A stretch of DNA of 64,000 nucleotides from Podocnemis expansa (lineage: Eukaryota; Chordata; Testudines; Podocnemididae). Both the position numbers and the translations under genes were made by a program. The notes below the pieces were generated by a model. It was not told where the DNA came from. It saw only the letters and a program-made list of their open reading frames with translations, and searched no databases. The stretch covers positions 132,439,764-132,503,763 of the forward strand of contig ML681963.1 of the NCBI GenBank assembly GCA_007922195.1, written 5' to 3'. This document shows positions 1 through 10,170 of the stretch, piece after piece (within the stretch, counting starts at the first letter, position 1; every line of letters starts with the position of its first letter).

Positions 1-1500
1 TTCTAGACTTAATGCCTTCATAGGAAATTTGCATATTGACAGTAGCATCCAGTACACTCTTCCTTTTCACTGTAGGTTGCTTTGCTGCTCTTTATCATAA
101 AGTTGGCCCATGTTCATATTTCCATAATGCCAAGGCACTTCAAATACCTCACTGAAAAAGATGGGGTATTTTTGTTTAACTATATGTAGGTGATTGACTG
201 TTCAAGCTGACATTACATGAAATTCTTCTTGATGTTCAGTACATGTGTCCTCTCTTCAGGGGCCTGGGACTTTTAACAAATGTGAAGAAGTCAAAGCTGT
301 GCCTCACACAGAGAATCTCATTTATAGAGGCAGTTCTTGATGCTTTGGAAGACAGGGAGGTTCTTCCATACAAGAGATTTGTTTTGGAAACTTTAGGTAA
401 TTATAGGTATGCCTCATTGTTTGTGCTCCCAGAAAGTAATTTCTTTTTCCCTGGCTCTTATGGACCTAAAGGCACCACCACTTTATGTCACACTTTATGC
501 TCATCTCAGAATGGGAGCTCTACAGCACTGGTTGGCAGTAAGTTGCAGACCAAGTGCAAATAGTGTGCAAGAATATTCTAACCATACCAGTAAATGTGCT
601 CACTAGCTTATTAGGACCTCAGGATGCAAATATTTTAAGAAGGGTATCATTCAACAATATGGTGCCATCACTGATGATCCCATAGAAGGCATCCGTCAGT
701 GGATGTGGGCTGATTTAAATTCTCTACCATTTTGAGGACATTTGAACTCTGAGCAAAAAAGTGTACATAAAAACATGCTAGAGCTCAAAGTGATTAATCT
801 GGCTCTCAGGTCTTTTAAACTCACATCAAAGGGAAAGCAGGTCACGTTGCTTTGGACAACATGGCTGTCATGTGTTACATTAACAATCAACACACATCCC
901 ATTTATTCATCCGAGTTGCATGCTGAAGCAGTCAGTTTAGGGGATGATCTATCCAGCACAATATTTATCTTGTAGCCTTTCACCTGGCAGAAAAGGACAG
1001 TAACTTGGTGGATCAATTAAGAATAGATGTGATGTTTATATGTAAGCTGTTGCTAAAGAGAGAAATACAACATCTTCAATATCTTGGTATTCCCAGGGAC
1101 AATTCTGTTTGCCATCAAGCACAACATGAAGCGTCACTTATTCTGTTCTGGGCAGGAAGGGTCACCCAATCCATAATGGATGGTTCACTGCTGAATTGGG
1201 CAAAGTGCCTGTTGTATGTTCCCTCTTCCTACTCTCACCCCTTCCCCTCATACATTCATGCAGAAGGGGGTGATAAGAAAGATTGATAGAATGGAACCAG
1301 AACAATCTTGATTGCTCTTGCGAGGCAAAGACAACAATGAATAGGAATATGCAGAGGACACTTGAAGAAATTATGGTTACTTACCTATAACTGGAATTCT
1401 TTAGACTCAGCATATGCACAATCTCAGCTCACCTTCCCCTATTCTTGAAGTCCTAATGCAACTCTTTCTGAGGCAGTGGTGGAAGAACTGAGGCATCGGA
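1..1500 (+). mobile_element. DIRS retrotransposon copy A, 3' part, decayed
   Basis: This is a DIRS-type tyrosine-recombinase retrotransposon remnant that enters from the left edge. Positions 150-360 translate in mixed frames to the end of a reverse transcriptase: a degenerate catalytic box (LYVGD at about 180-194, where DIRS normally has YLDD) is followed by a KKSKL...TQRISFI stretch typical of the region just after it. Positions 838-1000 give an RNase H-like segment (DNMAVMCYINNQ in a shifted frame), and 1005-1310 a weak match to the region that follows it. Positions 1355-1480 resemble the end of the DIRS terminal repeat (GAAGAAATTATGGTTACTTACC). No tyrosine recombinase is seen, so the 3' coding part is deleted. 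There are many stops and frameshifts. The family call is firm because copy B carries the same blocks in the same order. Confidence 0.72.
150..1310 (+). pseudogene. DIRS pol relic (RT end and RNase H), copy A
   Basis: This is the coding relic inside copy A. The open stretch at 243-563 carries the RT C-terminal block, 742-975 and its shifted frame carry RNase H, and 1005-1286 covers the region after it. In a working element these domains copy the RNA into DNA. Here stops and frame changes split them and no single frame runs through. The order matches the longer relic at 5.9-8.1 kb. It cannot be functional. Confidence 0.65.
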
Positions 1501-1574
1501 GGCACACCACACCTACTCAATACATTCAGGAATGCTGGAGGAAGGCTTATGAGGGATGCATAGGTGCTCTAATG

Positions 1575-1763
1575 CAGTGGTTTTCAAACCTTTTTTCTCG
1601 GGACCCAGTTGAAAAAAAAAACATTTATGCCTGTGACCCAACAACTACATCTTTGAGCAATGCACTCCAGTCTTTTGGCAACAGCAGCAAGGGGTGCTGC
1701 AACCTAGTGCCTGAGGGTTGTGACCCAGTACTGGGTCCTGACCATAAGTTTGAAAACCACTTG
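1575..1763. mobile_element. Non-autonomous hAT element (CAGTGGTTTTCAAAC family), copy 1
   Basis: The terminal inverted repeats are CAGTGGTTTTCAAAC on the left and GTTTGAAAACCACTTG on the right. They are flanked by CTCTAATG (1567-1574) and TCTAATG (1764-1770), which fits the 8-bp target duplication of hAT transposons. The 189-bp interior has no coding capacity. Related copies lie at 40292-40479 and 42256-42416. Movement would have depended on a transposase supplied elsewhere. Confidence 0.8.
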
Positions 1764-1808
1764 TCTAATGGGCACTGCTAAAAGGAAGTTCCATTGTCAG
1801 CTCTAGCC

Positions 1809-2312
1809 CAGTGGGTCCCAACTTCTTTGGCTCAAGGGCCACAGATATCATTTTTACAGCTCCGAAGAGCTGCCAGCAGGACCCCCTTTCCTCCCAAAGC
1901 AGTTAGCCTCCTTGCACATGGATCTCTTGTCTCCCTGGTTGCAACAGGGAAACTGCATGCATCCTGCAGCTCAGTGCACTATGTCTCAAGGTAGTGGCTC
2001 CTTTCTGCAGCCAGGAGGACAGAAGATCATTGCTCCCCTCCCTCTGATTCCAGCAAGGACCCTAGCATCTATGGACCTCAGTAGAGTGCTTTGCTTTGCT
2101 CTCTGCTACAGACAGAATGGGAGCACTAATATCCTGTCCTTCTGGCTGCAGCAAAGGAGCCTTCATCGGTCTTTTAGCGCTGTGGAAATGTGCTCCGCTT
2201 GGGTCTCTAGGCAGTGACTTCACGCTGTAGCCAACAGGAGGTGAGCTGAGGACCACTTGGAAAGCCCCCGAGGGCCACTTTTGGCCCCCGAAATACAGCT
2301 TGAAAACCAGTG
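1809..2312. mobile_element. Probable non-autonomous hAT-like element
   Basis: The left end is CAGTGGGTCCCAACTTC and the right end is GCTTGAAAACCAGTG, so the outer bases are complementary. The flanking octamers CTCTAGCC and GCCTAACC agree at five of eight positions, so the target duplication is only weakly supported. The interior is GC-rich with short open frames that match nothing recognised. Confidence 0.5.
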
Positions 2313-2320
2313 GCCTAACC

Positions 2321-2744
2321 TATGAGTGTGATGTGCAGCATCCACTTAAAAATTATCTCCAGTTACATGTAAATAATTTATATTTCCTTTAGATGAGTGC
2401 TAATTGGAGCTGACTCTTAATTTTCTGAAGGCACATCATATTTCTTGGTTTCATAAAGCTATCTGCTGGGACTTCCAGTCAGGAGACCAATACACTGATT
2501 CTTTGCAACAAGTGGTCACCAAACCTGGTTCAAAATGTCTGGGAGAGGCTTCCTGATTCTTTCTCTTTTAAAGTGGTTTTGCCATTAGTAATTAGATCAG
2601 TCAGACAAATTAGTGAGTGGGATGAGGACAGGGGCATCTTTATCAATAAACTTTATATGCATTTTTTTTCCAAATCAAGTGGTTCTGAGGTCTGCATCAG
2701 AGCTTGGCCCCCCACCAAAATATGGTTTTATATATGAACTAATC
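2321..2744. other. Unassigned sequence between DIRS copies A and B
   Basis: This stretch is non-coding on both strands by inspection. It shows no tail, terminal repeat or domain that I recognise. It may include decayed DIRS flank. Confidence 0.4.
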
Positions 2745-2960
2745 TATATCTGTTCTTTGAGTAGTGTCCCTGTGGGTGCTCCACTCCAGGTGTTGGCACA
2801 CCTCTGTGCATGCACCATGAGTAGCTTATGATGCTGTTGGTGCCTTTTTTTAGTGAGTCTGCAGCCACAGTCCTTCAGTTCTTTCTGAATGCCTGTAGTT
2901 TGAAATGGAGTCCTTAGAAGCTCTAACAGCCTGCTTCTGAAAAATAGTTAGATTCTAGTT
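2745..2960 (+). repeat. Left inverted terminal repeat of DIRS copy B
   Basis: The sequence GTCCCTGTGGGTGCTCCACTC at its start is shared, with changes, by the starts of copies C (27842) and D (47585). About 120 bp can be aligned to the reverse complement of 9935-10115. Confidence 0.7.
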
Positions 2961-3103
2961 AGAATTCATTCTTTCCAGGTATAGTCAATTTAGTAATAGT
3001 TTTTCTCCCCCCATTATCCCAGCAAAAAAAGTAACCAAAAAAAAATCCTCCCCCTCAGCTGTCTATCTCATAGGTGGTATGCCTGGCTCAATAGGATTTA
3101 AAT

Positions 3104-3313
3104 CAGGGGTCTCAAAGATGTGGCCCGTGGGCCACATGCGGCCCCTCAAGCTATTTCCTGTGGCCCGCAATGACACTATTGTTACCAATATGTGCAATAT
3201 TGTTGTATGAAAAGGTTTCAGTGGTGTGGCCCTCGGGCTAGAATATTAGTCCTCGTTCGGCCTGGTACTAGTGCTCATGTGGTCCTCAGGGTGATTTGAG
3301 TTTGAGACCCCTG
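3104..3313. mobile_element. Non-autonomous hAT element (CAGGGGTCTCAAA family), copy 1
   Basis: It is 210 bp, with perfect outer inverted repeats CAGGGGTCTCAAA and TTTGAGACCCCTG and a perfect 8-bp target duplication ATTTAAAT at 3096-3103 and 3314-3321. These features define a hAT insertion. The interior carries the typical TGGCCC..GGGCCA stretch and has no open frame of note. Sister copies are at 9605-9792 and 50571-50779. It sits in the 5' part of DIRS copy B and so is younger than that element. Confidence 0.92.
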
Positions 3314-3321
3314 ATTTAAAT

Positions 3322-3670
3322 GAAGCAGCGAGAGTCCTGTGGCACCTTATAGACTAACAGATTTCTTTGAGCATAAGCTTTTGTGGGCTACAATCCACTT
3401 CATGAGATGCATGAAGTGGAAACTACAGTGAAGAGGTATATATACGCATGCCAGAATGGAGGAGGGCAAGTGTTAGCAAAGTCAGTTCAGAGAGCAGATA
3501 GGGCCCCTTCACACCAGTAGATCAAAGAGAGAATGTGTGAACAGATGAATCACTTTTTGTAATGTGCTAACCATTCTAAGTCTCCATTCTGACCCAGCCT
3601 GATGGTGTCAAACTTGCAGATTAGTTCCAACTCTGCAGTTTCATGCCAAAGTCGGTTTTTGAAGTTTCTT
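3322..3670 (-). mobile_element. Penelope-like element 3' tail, minus strand
   Basis: The left side has the PLE tail seen throughout the window (AGTCCTGTGGCACCTTA, then AGACTAACAGATTT and CATAAGCTTTTGTGGGCTA). The reverse complement of 3560-3670 translates to the last part of a PLE endonuclease ORF, with a match to the usual ICKFDT-type and NGDLEWLAHYKK-type ending in broken form. It lies directly beside the hAT copy at 3104-3313 and interrupts DIRS copy B. It differs from the PLE subfamily at 37.5 and 44.4 kb, whose coding end reads differently. Confidence 0.7.
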
Positions 3671-3680
3671 TTTAAATGTT

Positions 3681-4322
3681 GTGCCTTCTGCAGGGGCATG
3701 GTGCCTGCATTGGAGTGGCTACAATGAATGTGTTAGGTGCTTAGTAGGTTATATCCTTCAGAAATGTACCCACTGTAAAAACCAAAAAGCAAGTGCAAGG
3801 TGTGACAGCGATCTGTGCCTCACTGATCTTGATGGAAGGATCTATCAGACCTGGATCGCAACGGTGCAGCTTCCGCTGATAAGTCTTAGAAAAGGTACTC
3901 TCCTTCACCTATACTGGGACATGCTGAAAGGTAGAAATGTGACAACAAAGGAGCTGGTACGATGGTATTTGAAACAGGTAGAGACTCTCATAGCTCTACG
4001 AATGAACAAAGAGGAAAATCAAAGAGCTCCCATCTGGTACGGTAAGTGCCAGACCAACTGCAATGATGGTTACGATGGCACTGACTCAGACACCAGTTCC
4101 AACAAACATCCCAGCACCGACAAATGTACTGCAGTTACCATTGGTCATTCCATTGGTGCTGACACAGATTACAGTACCGACACAGATCACTGCATTGATA
4201 AAGACCTTTGCACTGATATATGTGCTGGCGCAGACAACCAAATGTGCCAAAACCACGAAGCCAGCGCCAATAGCGTTGCTGTCATTGCCACAAAAAAGAA
4301 CAGAAAAGAGGAGGCACCCTGA
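3681..4322 (+). pseudogene. DIRS gag zinc-knuckle region, copy B
   Basis: This is a 213-codon open stretch. Residues about 16-34 hold C-x2-C ... C-x2-C (CVRCLVG...KCTHC), the zinc-binding part of DIRS gag, but the histidine seen in relatives is missing. A T/D-rich stretch at residues about 130-185 (STDTDHCIDKD) corresponds to the repetitive linker of DIRS gag and comes from short ACCGAC/ACTGAC repeats in the DNA. Gag would bind element RNA. The initiating ATG shown is only the first in the open stretch, since the PLE insertion just upstream has destroyed the original context. Confidence 0.6.
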
Positions 4323-4888
4323 ATAAGATGAAGAAAGTCCACACTTTTCCTCACTTGCTGTTATGTGGCACTGATGCTTCGTCAGTACAACTTAGTCATG
4401 GAGAATTGCTTTCTGTTGACTCCTTCTCTTCTGAAGATGACCTTGAGGGCATGTTTTTCCTCTCAACAATCTTTTCTCTCAGGAGACATCCATGCAGCTA
4501 TTGATACCCCCTGGCCCAGATTAGCAATGATCTCTTCCTGTGTGGTATGCTCCTCCACCATCCAGCATCAATTGGCCAGGATGGGAAGATTAGTCTCAGT
4601 ATTCTACTCCACGCAATAGATCGCTGGTCTCCAACCTTTCACTAGCAGATGGCACACCAGTCATAGGCATTAATAGCAACTGCTGTTAAGGAGTTGATTG
4701 TGATTGACCAGTGAGGGACTCTGCAATAGACAGGCACACAGACCAAGTTCGTCCTCCAAAACCCTGACATGAAGACCACAGGCATCCAGTACAGCTTCTG
4801 CACAGCCTGTACCAACAGAACAGGATGCAGCATATTCTGCATACAATTCTTCCTTGTCTGATGAGGCAATAGTAACCCCACCACCACA

Positions 4889-5701
4889 ATGGCAGCTGAC
4901 ATAAAACAGTTCCAGGAACTGTCCAAAAGAGTTTCAGACAATATGGATATCCCACTGCATGAAGCACCAGATTTGCAACATAAGCTTTTGAGAATACTAC
5001 AAAACTCATCATCTGCCAAAATAGCTCTCCCTATGGATGAGGCCCTCATGGACCCTGCCAGTCATATCTCACAGATGCCCACCACCTTTCCACCAACTGG
5101 CAAATGGGTGGCTAAGAAGTATTTTGTGGCAGCAAAAAAATAATGTATTCTTATTCAAGCATGTGCTTCTGAACTCATTAGTGGTCGATGTTGCAGCACA
5201 GTGGGCAAAACAACAGCATAATAGATTAAACCCCATGATAAAAATGACAGAAAGCTAGATTTGCTAGGCTGGAAGATCTGTATTTATGCTACCTTACAAC
5301 TGAGAGTGGCAAACTACGCAGCAACGCTATCAAATTATGACCATGATGCATATACAAAAATCTCAGAATTTATTGAACATATTTCAGAAGAAAAGAAGCA
5401 GCAATTTAATTCCCTCATGAAAGCAGGACAATTAGTAGGCAGCATCCTTCAGACCTCTTCACATGCTGTTGACACTACAGCCCAAACAATCAACATGGCC
5501 ATGGTGATGTGATTGTTCTGGCTCCATTCTTCTGCTTTGCCAAAGCAACTCCAGGCCTCAGTCAATGATTTACCATTTGACAAGGACAAACTCTTTGCTG
5601 ATAAGACCAACAAGGTGATGCATGCCATGATGGATTCCAGGGCAACCCTCTGCATCTTGGGAATCTACACACCTGTGAAAAGAAGGAGGCAGTTTAGATA
5701 G
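4889..5701 (+). pseudogene. DIRS gag core, copy B
   Basis: Three open pieces (4889-5143, about 5160-5512, 5513-5701) form the DIRS gag core. Recognisable blocks are LSKRVSDNMDIPLHEAP, IALPMDEALMDPA, TGKWVAKKYFV, LQLRVANYAA, and the most conserved one, LPFDKDKLFADKTNKV followed by DSRATLCILGIYTP. The related block in copy E reads DLPFRGNALF. Frame changes occur near 5140 and 5260 and a stop near 5510. Positions 4325-4888 are the degenerate linker between this and the zinc-knuckle part. Confidence 0.7.
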
Positions 5702-5929
5702 CAGCTGTATAATTCAGGAAAGCCAAATTTCCACCAAAACATAAGATTTGATAGCTCCTGCTCCTGACAGAGACAACGTTGGAGGCAAGCAAAGCATCAA
5801 AACTCTAACCCTCAAGCTGCACTCCCGAGCAGCAGTTTTAACATCTCATTGAGGGTTGGTAAGACCACCCCATGATACTGCAGAAGGAAGTTACTGTGAA
5901 ATCCATATCGTTCAGGCACAAATTTCAGC

Positions 5930-6762
5930 CCTTTAACCAACACTGGGGCAACATTACATTAATGGTTGTCCATTCAGGGTACACCATCCTTTTACATCAA
6001 CACTCAAAACCCAGTCTCAATCCCTGTCCCTTTTCAGGGATCCATCTCACAAGCTCCTCCTTCAGCAAGAAGTATGAAACATCTTAAAAATCAGAGTGAT
6101 CGTGATCTGCCAAATTACATCAGCAAAGGATTCTACTCTCACTATTTTCTTAGACAAATGAAAACAGTAGGATGGAGGCCCATCTTGGACTAGAGAAGAC
6201 TGAACAAGTACCACGAGTACAAAAATTCAAAATGGTAACTTTATCAATAATTCTTCCAGGATTAAAACACATGAACTGGTTCGCTTCCCTCAGCCTTACA
6301 AGATGCATATTTCCATGTTACCATCTACCCAGCCCATGGGAAATTTCTGAGATTTACCCTTGGAGACAGCTATTACCAGTATCCTGTGCTATCCTTCAGC
6401 CTGCATCATGCCAAAAGTATTCTTCAAGATTCGAGTCATAGTAGTGGCTCATCTTTGAAAGTTAGGAGTAACAGTTTTCCCATATCTAAATGACTGCCTC
6501 ATAAAAGCATGATCTCATGCAATGACAGTCCAACAGTAAACATAACAGAAAAAGTTTCAATTGCTTGGACTAACGATCAGCCAAAAAAAAAAAAAATCTA
6601 TTCTTTATCCAGCACAGCAAATTCAGTTCATAGGTTCTTACATAGACTCAAATGCAGCAAGAGTATATCTTCCTAAAGGCAGCTTCAACATCAGTAAACA
6701 TAATACCCACAGTAGAAGTCCATTCGACTCACCTGATACATATGTACCTCTGTATGCTAGGT
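5930..6762 (+). pseudogene. DIRS reverse transcriptase relic, copy B
   Basis: Blocks in shifting frames follow the DIRS RT order: SGYTI and NPCPF (about 5975-6040), GFYSHYF (about 6128-6150), GWRPILD (about 6171-6191), QDAYFHVTIYPAHGKFLRFTLGD (about 6300-6370, the first catalytic aspartate region), a degraded second box reading YLND in place of YLDD (about 6482-6496), then LGLTISQKKKK...QFIGSYIDS (6565-6650). It copies RNA to DNA in live elements. It is interrupted at 6763 by a hAT element and has many stops. Confidence 0.72.
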
Positions 6763-7048
6763 CAGCAGTTAGCAAACTGAAAGATAAGAAGTTGTTTTTA
6801 AAAATTTCTTCAATAACCAAGTGTTTTGAGAGCTGCAATGGATGTAGCCTCTTGATGGGGGTTTGAAGGAGCTAGGCCAGGGTGCCTGTGGCAGGGTCCT
6901 CTTGTCTGTGTGTGTGTGGGAGAGCCCAGAACCAGGAGCATGCCCCTACCCACAGGGTCCCTGCTTGGTGGGGGGGAGAGGACGGAGCGTCCCGGGGGGC
7001 AACCAGAGAGCCACATTCGGCTCCAGAACTGCAGGTTGCAGATCCCTG
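6763..7048. mobile_element. Non-autonomous hAT element inside DIRS copy B
   Basis: The left end CAGCAGTTAGCAAACTG and right end GGTTGCAGATCCCTG are imperfect inverted repeats. The flanks TGCTAGGT (6755-6762) and TGCTAGGG (7049-7056) match at seven of eight positions, as expected for a hAT target duplication. DIRS coding sequence resumes on the right with a conserved pol block (DARLHMQLLQLWL). Confidence 0.78.
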
Positions 7049-7059
7049 TGCTAGGGCCC

Positions 7060-8130
7060 ATGAGAGCACCTGCCTGTGTGGTACAGGATGCAAGGTTACA
7101 CATGCAACTTCTTCAGTTATGGCTATCAGTGATTTACAGACCACACAGACGCTCTGTGTACTAAATGATCACGGTACCAAAAACCATAAAACAATCCCAT
7201 ATGTGGTGGATAAACAACACCAGCCTCTTCACAGGCTCCCCCTTCACACAGCAGGCTCCCTCCATCATGATCACCACAGAGCCTCATAGTTCATGGAAAA
7301 TGTTCAACCCAAGATTGAAACTTACATCAGTCTAGTAGAACTATATGCTGTGTGGCATGCATGCCATCATTTCTTAACAAATACAACAAGAAAATCAGTA
7401 AAAATCATGTTAGACATCTTAACGTGAATGTTTTACATCAACCGACAGGGAAGAGCAAGATCACACTCCCTATGTACAGAAGCAGTAAAGTTACGGAACT
7501 GGTACATTACACACCGTATCCAGTTGTCAGCAGCTTATTACCTGGCACCTAAAATACTATCTTTGACACTATCAACAGGCGTTTCAGCAAGAACCATGAG
7601 TGTGGGAAGTCCACAATAAAGTCCTCCAGTGTGTATTCCACCAGTGGGGTTATCCTGTGGTTGACCTGTTTGCAACACCTACAAGCAGAAAATGCAAACA
7701 TATCTGTTCAAGGGCAGGTGTAGCCAAGCAATCCATGGGAGTTATGTTCCTCATTAAGTGGGACACAGAACTTCTATATGTCTTTTTTCCAGTCCCAATG
7801 ATCCCCAAAACTCTACAGAAAATATGGGAAGACAAAGCCAGCATGATAGCGGTAGCACTAGCTTGACCCAAACAGGCATGGTTTACGTATCTCACACTGA
7901 TGTCCTTCCATCCACTGGTCACCTTTCCTGTGATAACAAACCTTCTGTTACAGGATAGAGGCATGACTCTCCACCCACACTTAGAGAGACTACATGTAAC
8001 AGAATGGTTCCTAAGTAGTTTAGAAGCACAGAACTACAGTGGTCAGAATCAGTAAACCATATTCTACTGAATAGCAGAAAGACTGCCCCCCAAAATCTTA
8101 TCTGCAAAAATTGCATAAGTTTTCTTTATG
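7060..8130 (+). pseudogene. DIRS RNase H and following region, copy B
   Basis: After the hAT insertion the pol relic continues with DARLHMQLLQLWL, an RNase H segment (MFYINRQGRARSHSLCTEAVKL at 7428-7490), then VVDLFATPTSRKC...CSRAG and LIKWDTELLYVFFPVPMIPKTLQKI (7630-7830). These blocks are typical of the RNase H to recombinase stretch of DIRS pol and are also seen in copies A, C and D. Stops and frameshifts break the frame. Confidence 0.72.
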
Positions 8131-8459
8131 CTGTCTGCAAAGAAATGTCAATCAAGTCTCATCACCTATTCCCATATTGCTGTACTACCTCTTGGAATTG
8201 GGGGGAGGGGAAGCCTATGAACAAGCACTCTAAATGTGCACCTTGCCTCCGTCTCCACATTTCATATGCTGATAGATAACGTAACAATTATCATGCACTC
8301 AATAATTAAAAGACTTATAACCAGAATCCAAAATGTCTGTTGAGACATAAGTCCCCCCCCACAATAGAGCCTTGGGACCTCACTTTTGGTCTCATGAGCT
8401 ATCACCAAACCACCTGTTGAGCCTTTGGCAGCAAGCTTGTTACTGCATATGTCCATGAA

Positions 8460-8965
8460 CAGGGCTGGATTAATGAAGGGACCATAGGGGTTGAAGCCCT
8501 GGACCTAGCCTAAAGGGGATCCCCAGGCTCCAGCTCCTAAGGCTTGCCTGATCCACCCACTTCCCTCTCCCCATCTGCCCTGCTAAGTTCTGGTAGGGAT
8601 TGGGGAGCAGTGGGAGGGCCACTTCCTTTCTGGCAGAGAGAGCATTAGGGCCGGACGCCAGGCTCCACACCCACCCATGGGCTGACTGTTCTGCCCCTGG
8701 GGGGCAGGGCGGGTCAGGGCCTGTTCACTCTTCCTGGGGGGTGGGGCCAACTGGCACATGGTGTGCCCTTCCAGGGCCTGTGGCCCAAGGGGGCTGTGCT
8801 AGAGGCCACGTCATGGTGCAGACAGCCCTGCCCCTGGGAGCAGAATGGGGCCAGGCCAGGAGCGCCCTCTTGCCCCAGGACACCCCTCACCCCCAAGATG
8901 GTTCATCCACAGGCTGCCATGGTGGGAGGCAGCCTGGGGCCCCAAAGCTGGTCAGTTCAGCCCTG
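8460..8965. mobile_element. 506-bp non-autonomous hAT element
   Basis: The ends are CAGGGCTGGATTAA and TCAGCCCTG. A perfect 8-bp target duplication TCCATGAA lies at 8452-8459 and 8966-8973. The GC-rich interior produces spurious open frames on both strands. It splits the recombinase-proximal part of DIRS copy B. Confidence 0.88.
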
Positions 8966-8973
8966 TCCATGAA

Positions 8974-9602
8974 GATATTGCTAACAGCAATTACATCAGC
9001 AAGGTGAGCTGGTGAACTCTTAAGTGCTTGTGGCTCATCCACCTTACACAGTACTTCACAAAGAAAAGGTATCTCTCAGAAGACACCTGAAATTTCTCCC
9101 CAAGGTCTCCTCTATGTTTCTCATCAAACAAACCATTCATTTACCTGCTGTCTACCCCAAATCCCATTCTAGTAACTGAAAGGCCACGCTCCATACTCGG
9201 AATGTCACGTGAGCCATCACATTTTATCTTGATAGAATGAAAACATTTAGGAAATCCCCTAAGCTGTTTGTCTTCATCACAGAATATTCTAAAGGAAATG
9301 CAATTTCTAATCAAAGGTTGTCAAAGTGGCTTTCCTCTTGTATGAGAATGTGTTACTCACAATCTGGAGTAAGTTCTCCTATAAATATAAGGATACATTC
9401 CACCAGATCAATTGCTACATCTGCAGCCTTTCTATATAACATCCCTGTTCTGTACATATACAAAGCTGCCATTGGGGCATCAATTGACACATTCGTAAAA
9501 TACTGTGATATTGAACAAGCATCAAAATATGACGCAGCAATGGGTATTTCTGTTCTAACATCAATACAACCTAATAACTCTGAAGATACCTCGGCCAGTT
9601 AA
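8974..9602 (+). pseudogene. DIRS tyrosine recombinase relic, copy B
   Basis: The sequence resumes with the conserved AITSAR block and a VLHKEKV-like stretch, and 9237-9602 is open for 121 codons. That part carries ERSKG-like YSKGNAIS, RLSKWLSSC, then HSTRSIATSAAF, the H-x-x-R part of the tyrosine recombinase active site, and TFVKYCDI where the nucleophilic tyrosine is expected. This enzyme inserts the circular DIRS DNA into the host chromosome. The earlier part is broken by stops and by the 506-bp hAT insertion, so only the catalytic end is still open. Confidence 0.75.
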
Positions 9603-9604
9603 GG

Positions 9605-9792
9605 GAGGGGTCTCAAACACTTGGCTCGCAGGCTGCATGCAGCCCCTAAAGCTATTTCCTGTGGCCTGCAACATCACTTTTGTTACTGATATTTGCAATA
9701 ATGTTGTATGAAAAGTTTTCAGTGGTGTGGCCCTCAGGCTAATGTACTCGTATTCATGTGGCCCTCATGGTGATTTGAATTTGAGACCCCTG
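9605..9792. mobile_element. Non-autonomous hAT element (CAGGGGTCTCAAA family), copy 2
   Basis: The left end GAGGGGTCTCAAA has one change from the family end, and the right end is TTTGAGACCCCTG. The flanks AGTTAAGG and ATTTAAAG agree at six of eight positions. Its interior matches copies at 3104 and 50571, including GCTATTTCCTG and GTTGTATGAAAA. Confidence 0.85.
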
Positions 9793-9821
9793 ATTTAAAG
9801 GAACAGCTTCATAATCACCCG

Positions 9822-10170
9822 GAATGGAGGACCCACAGGGATGCTACTTGAAGAAGAAAAGGTTACTCACCTTGTGTAGTGGTGCAAGTTCTTTGAGATG
9901 TATGACCCTGTGGCCCCTCTGTTATCCTTCCGCTTCCCCTCTAATTCAGAGTTGATGTGGCTCTGTAGTAGTGAAGGAACTGAGGGACTGTGGCTGTGCA
10001 TGTGTTGAAAAAAGGGTGCCAACAGTGCTGTGAGCTGCTTGCGGCCTGTGAGTGGCACTCATGGGCTTTGCTGAAAAATTCCTGATCAAGAGTGCAAGGG
10101 CATGCCAACACCTTCTTTTTCTCCTCCTCTTAAAGTCTTCCAAATATTGAGAAACAAGTACATATTTCAA
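9822..10170 (+). repeat. Right inverted terminal repeat of DIRS copy B
   Basis: It starts with GGAGGACCCACAGGGAT and GAAGAAGAAAAGGTTACTCACC, the terminal signature of this turtle-type DIRS group. Positions about 9935-10115 are complementary to the left repeat at 2785-2910. Confidence 0.7.

Larger units (their letters stand above)
2745..10170 (+). mobile_element. DIRS retrotransposon copy B, terminal repeat to terminal repeat, decayed and interrupted
   Basis: This is the most complete DIRS copy in the window. Inverted terminal repeats lie at about 2745-2960 and 9822-10115: the reverse complement of the right end shares AGGTGTTGGCA, GTTGGCACC/GTTGGTGCC, CAGCCACAGTCC and TCAGTTC with the left end in the same order. 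Between them the expected DIRS order is present on the plus strand: gag zinc-knuckle region, gag core, reverse transcriptase, RNase H, then tyrosine recombinase with an HSTR box. Later insertions are hAT elements at 3104-3313, 6763-7048, 8460-8965 and 9605-9792 and a PLE tail at 3322-3670. Stops and frameshifts occur throughout, so it is dead. DIRS elements integrate by recombinase and leave no target duplication, so none is expected. Confidence 0.85.

Noticed and set aside
4624..4670. Another hAT element starting CGCTGGTCTCCAACC
   Set aside because: The left end looks hAT-like, but no matching right end or target duplication was found within the DIRS gag linker.
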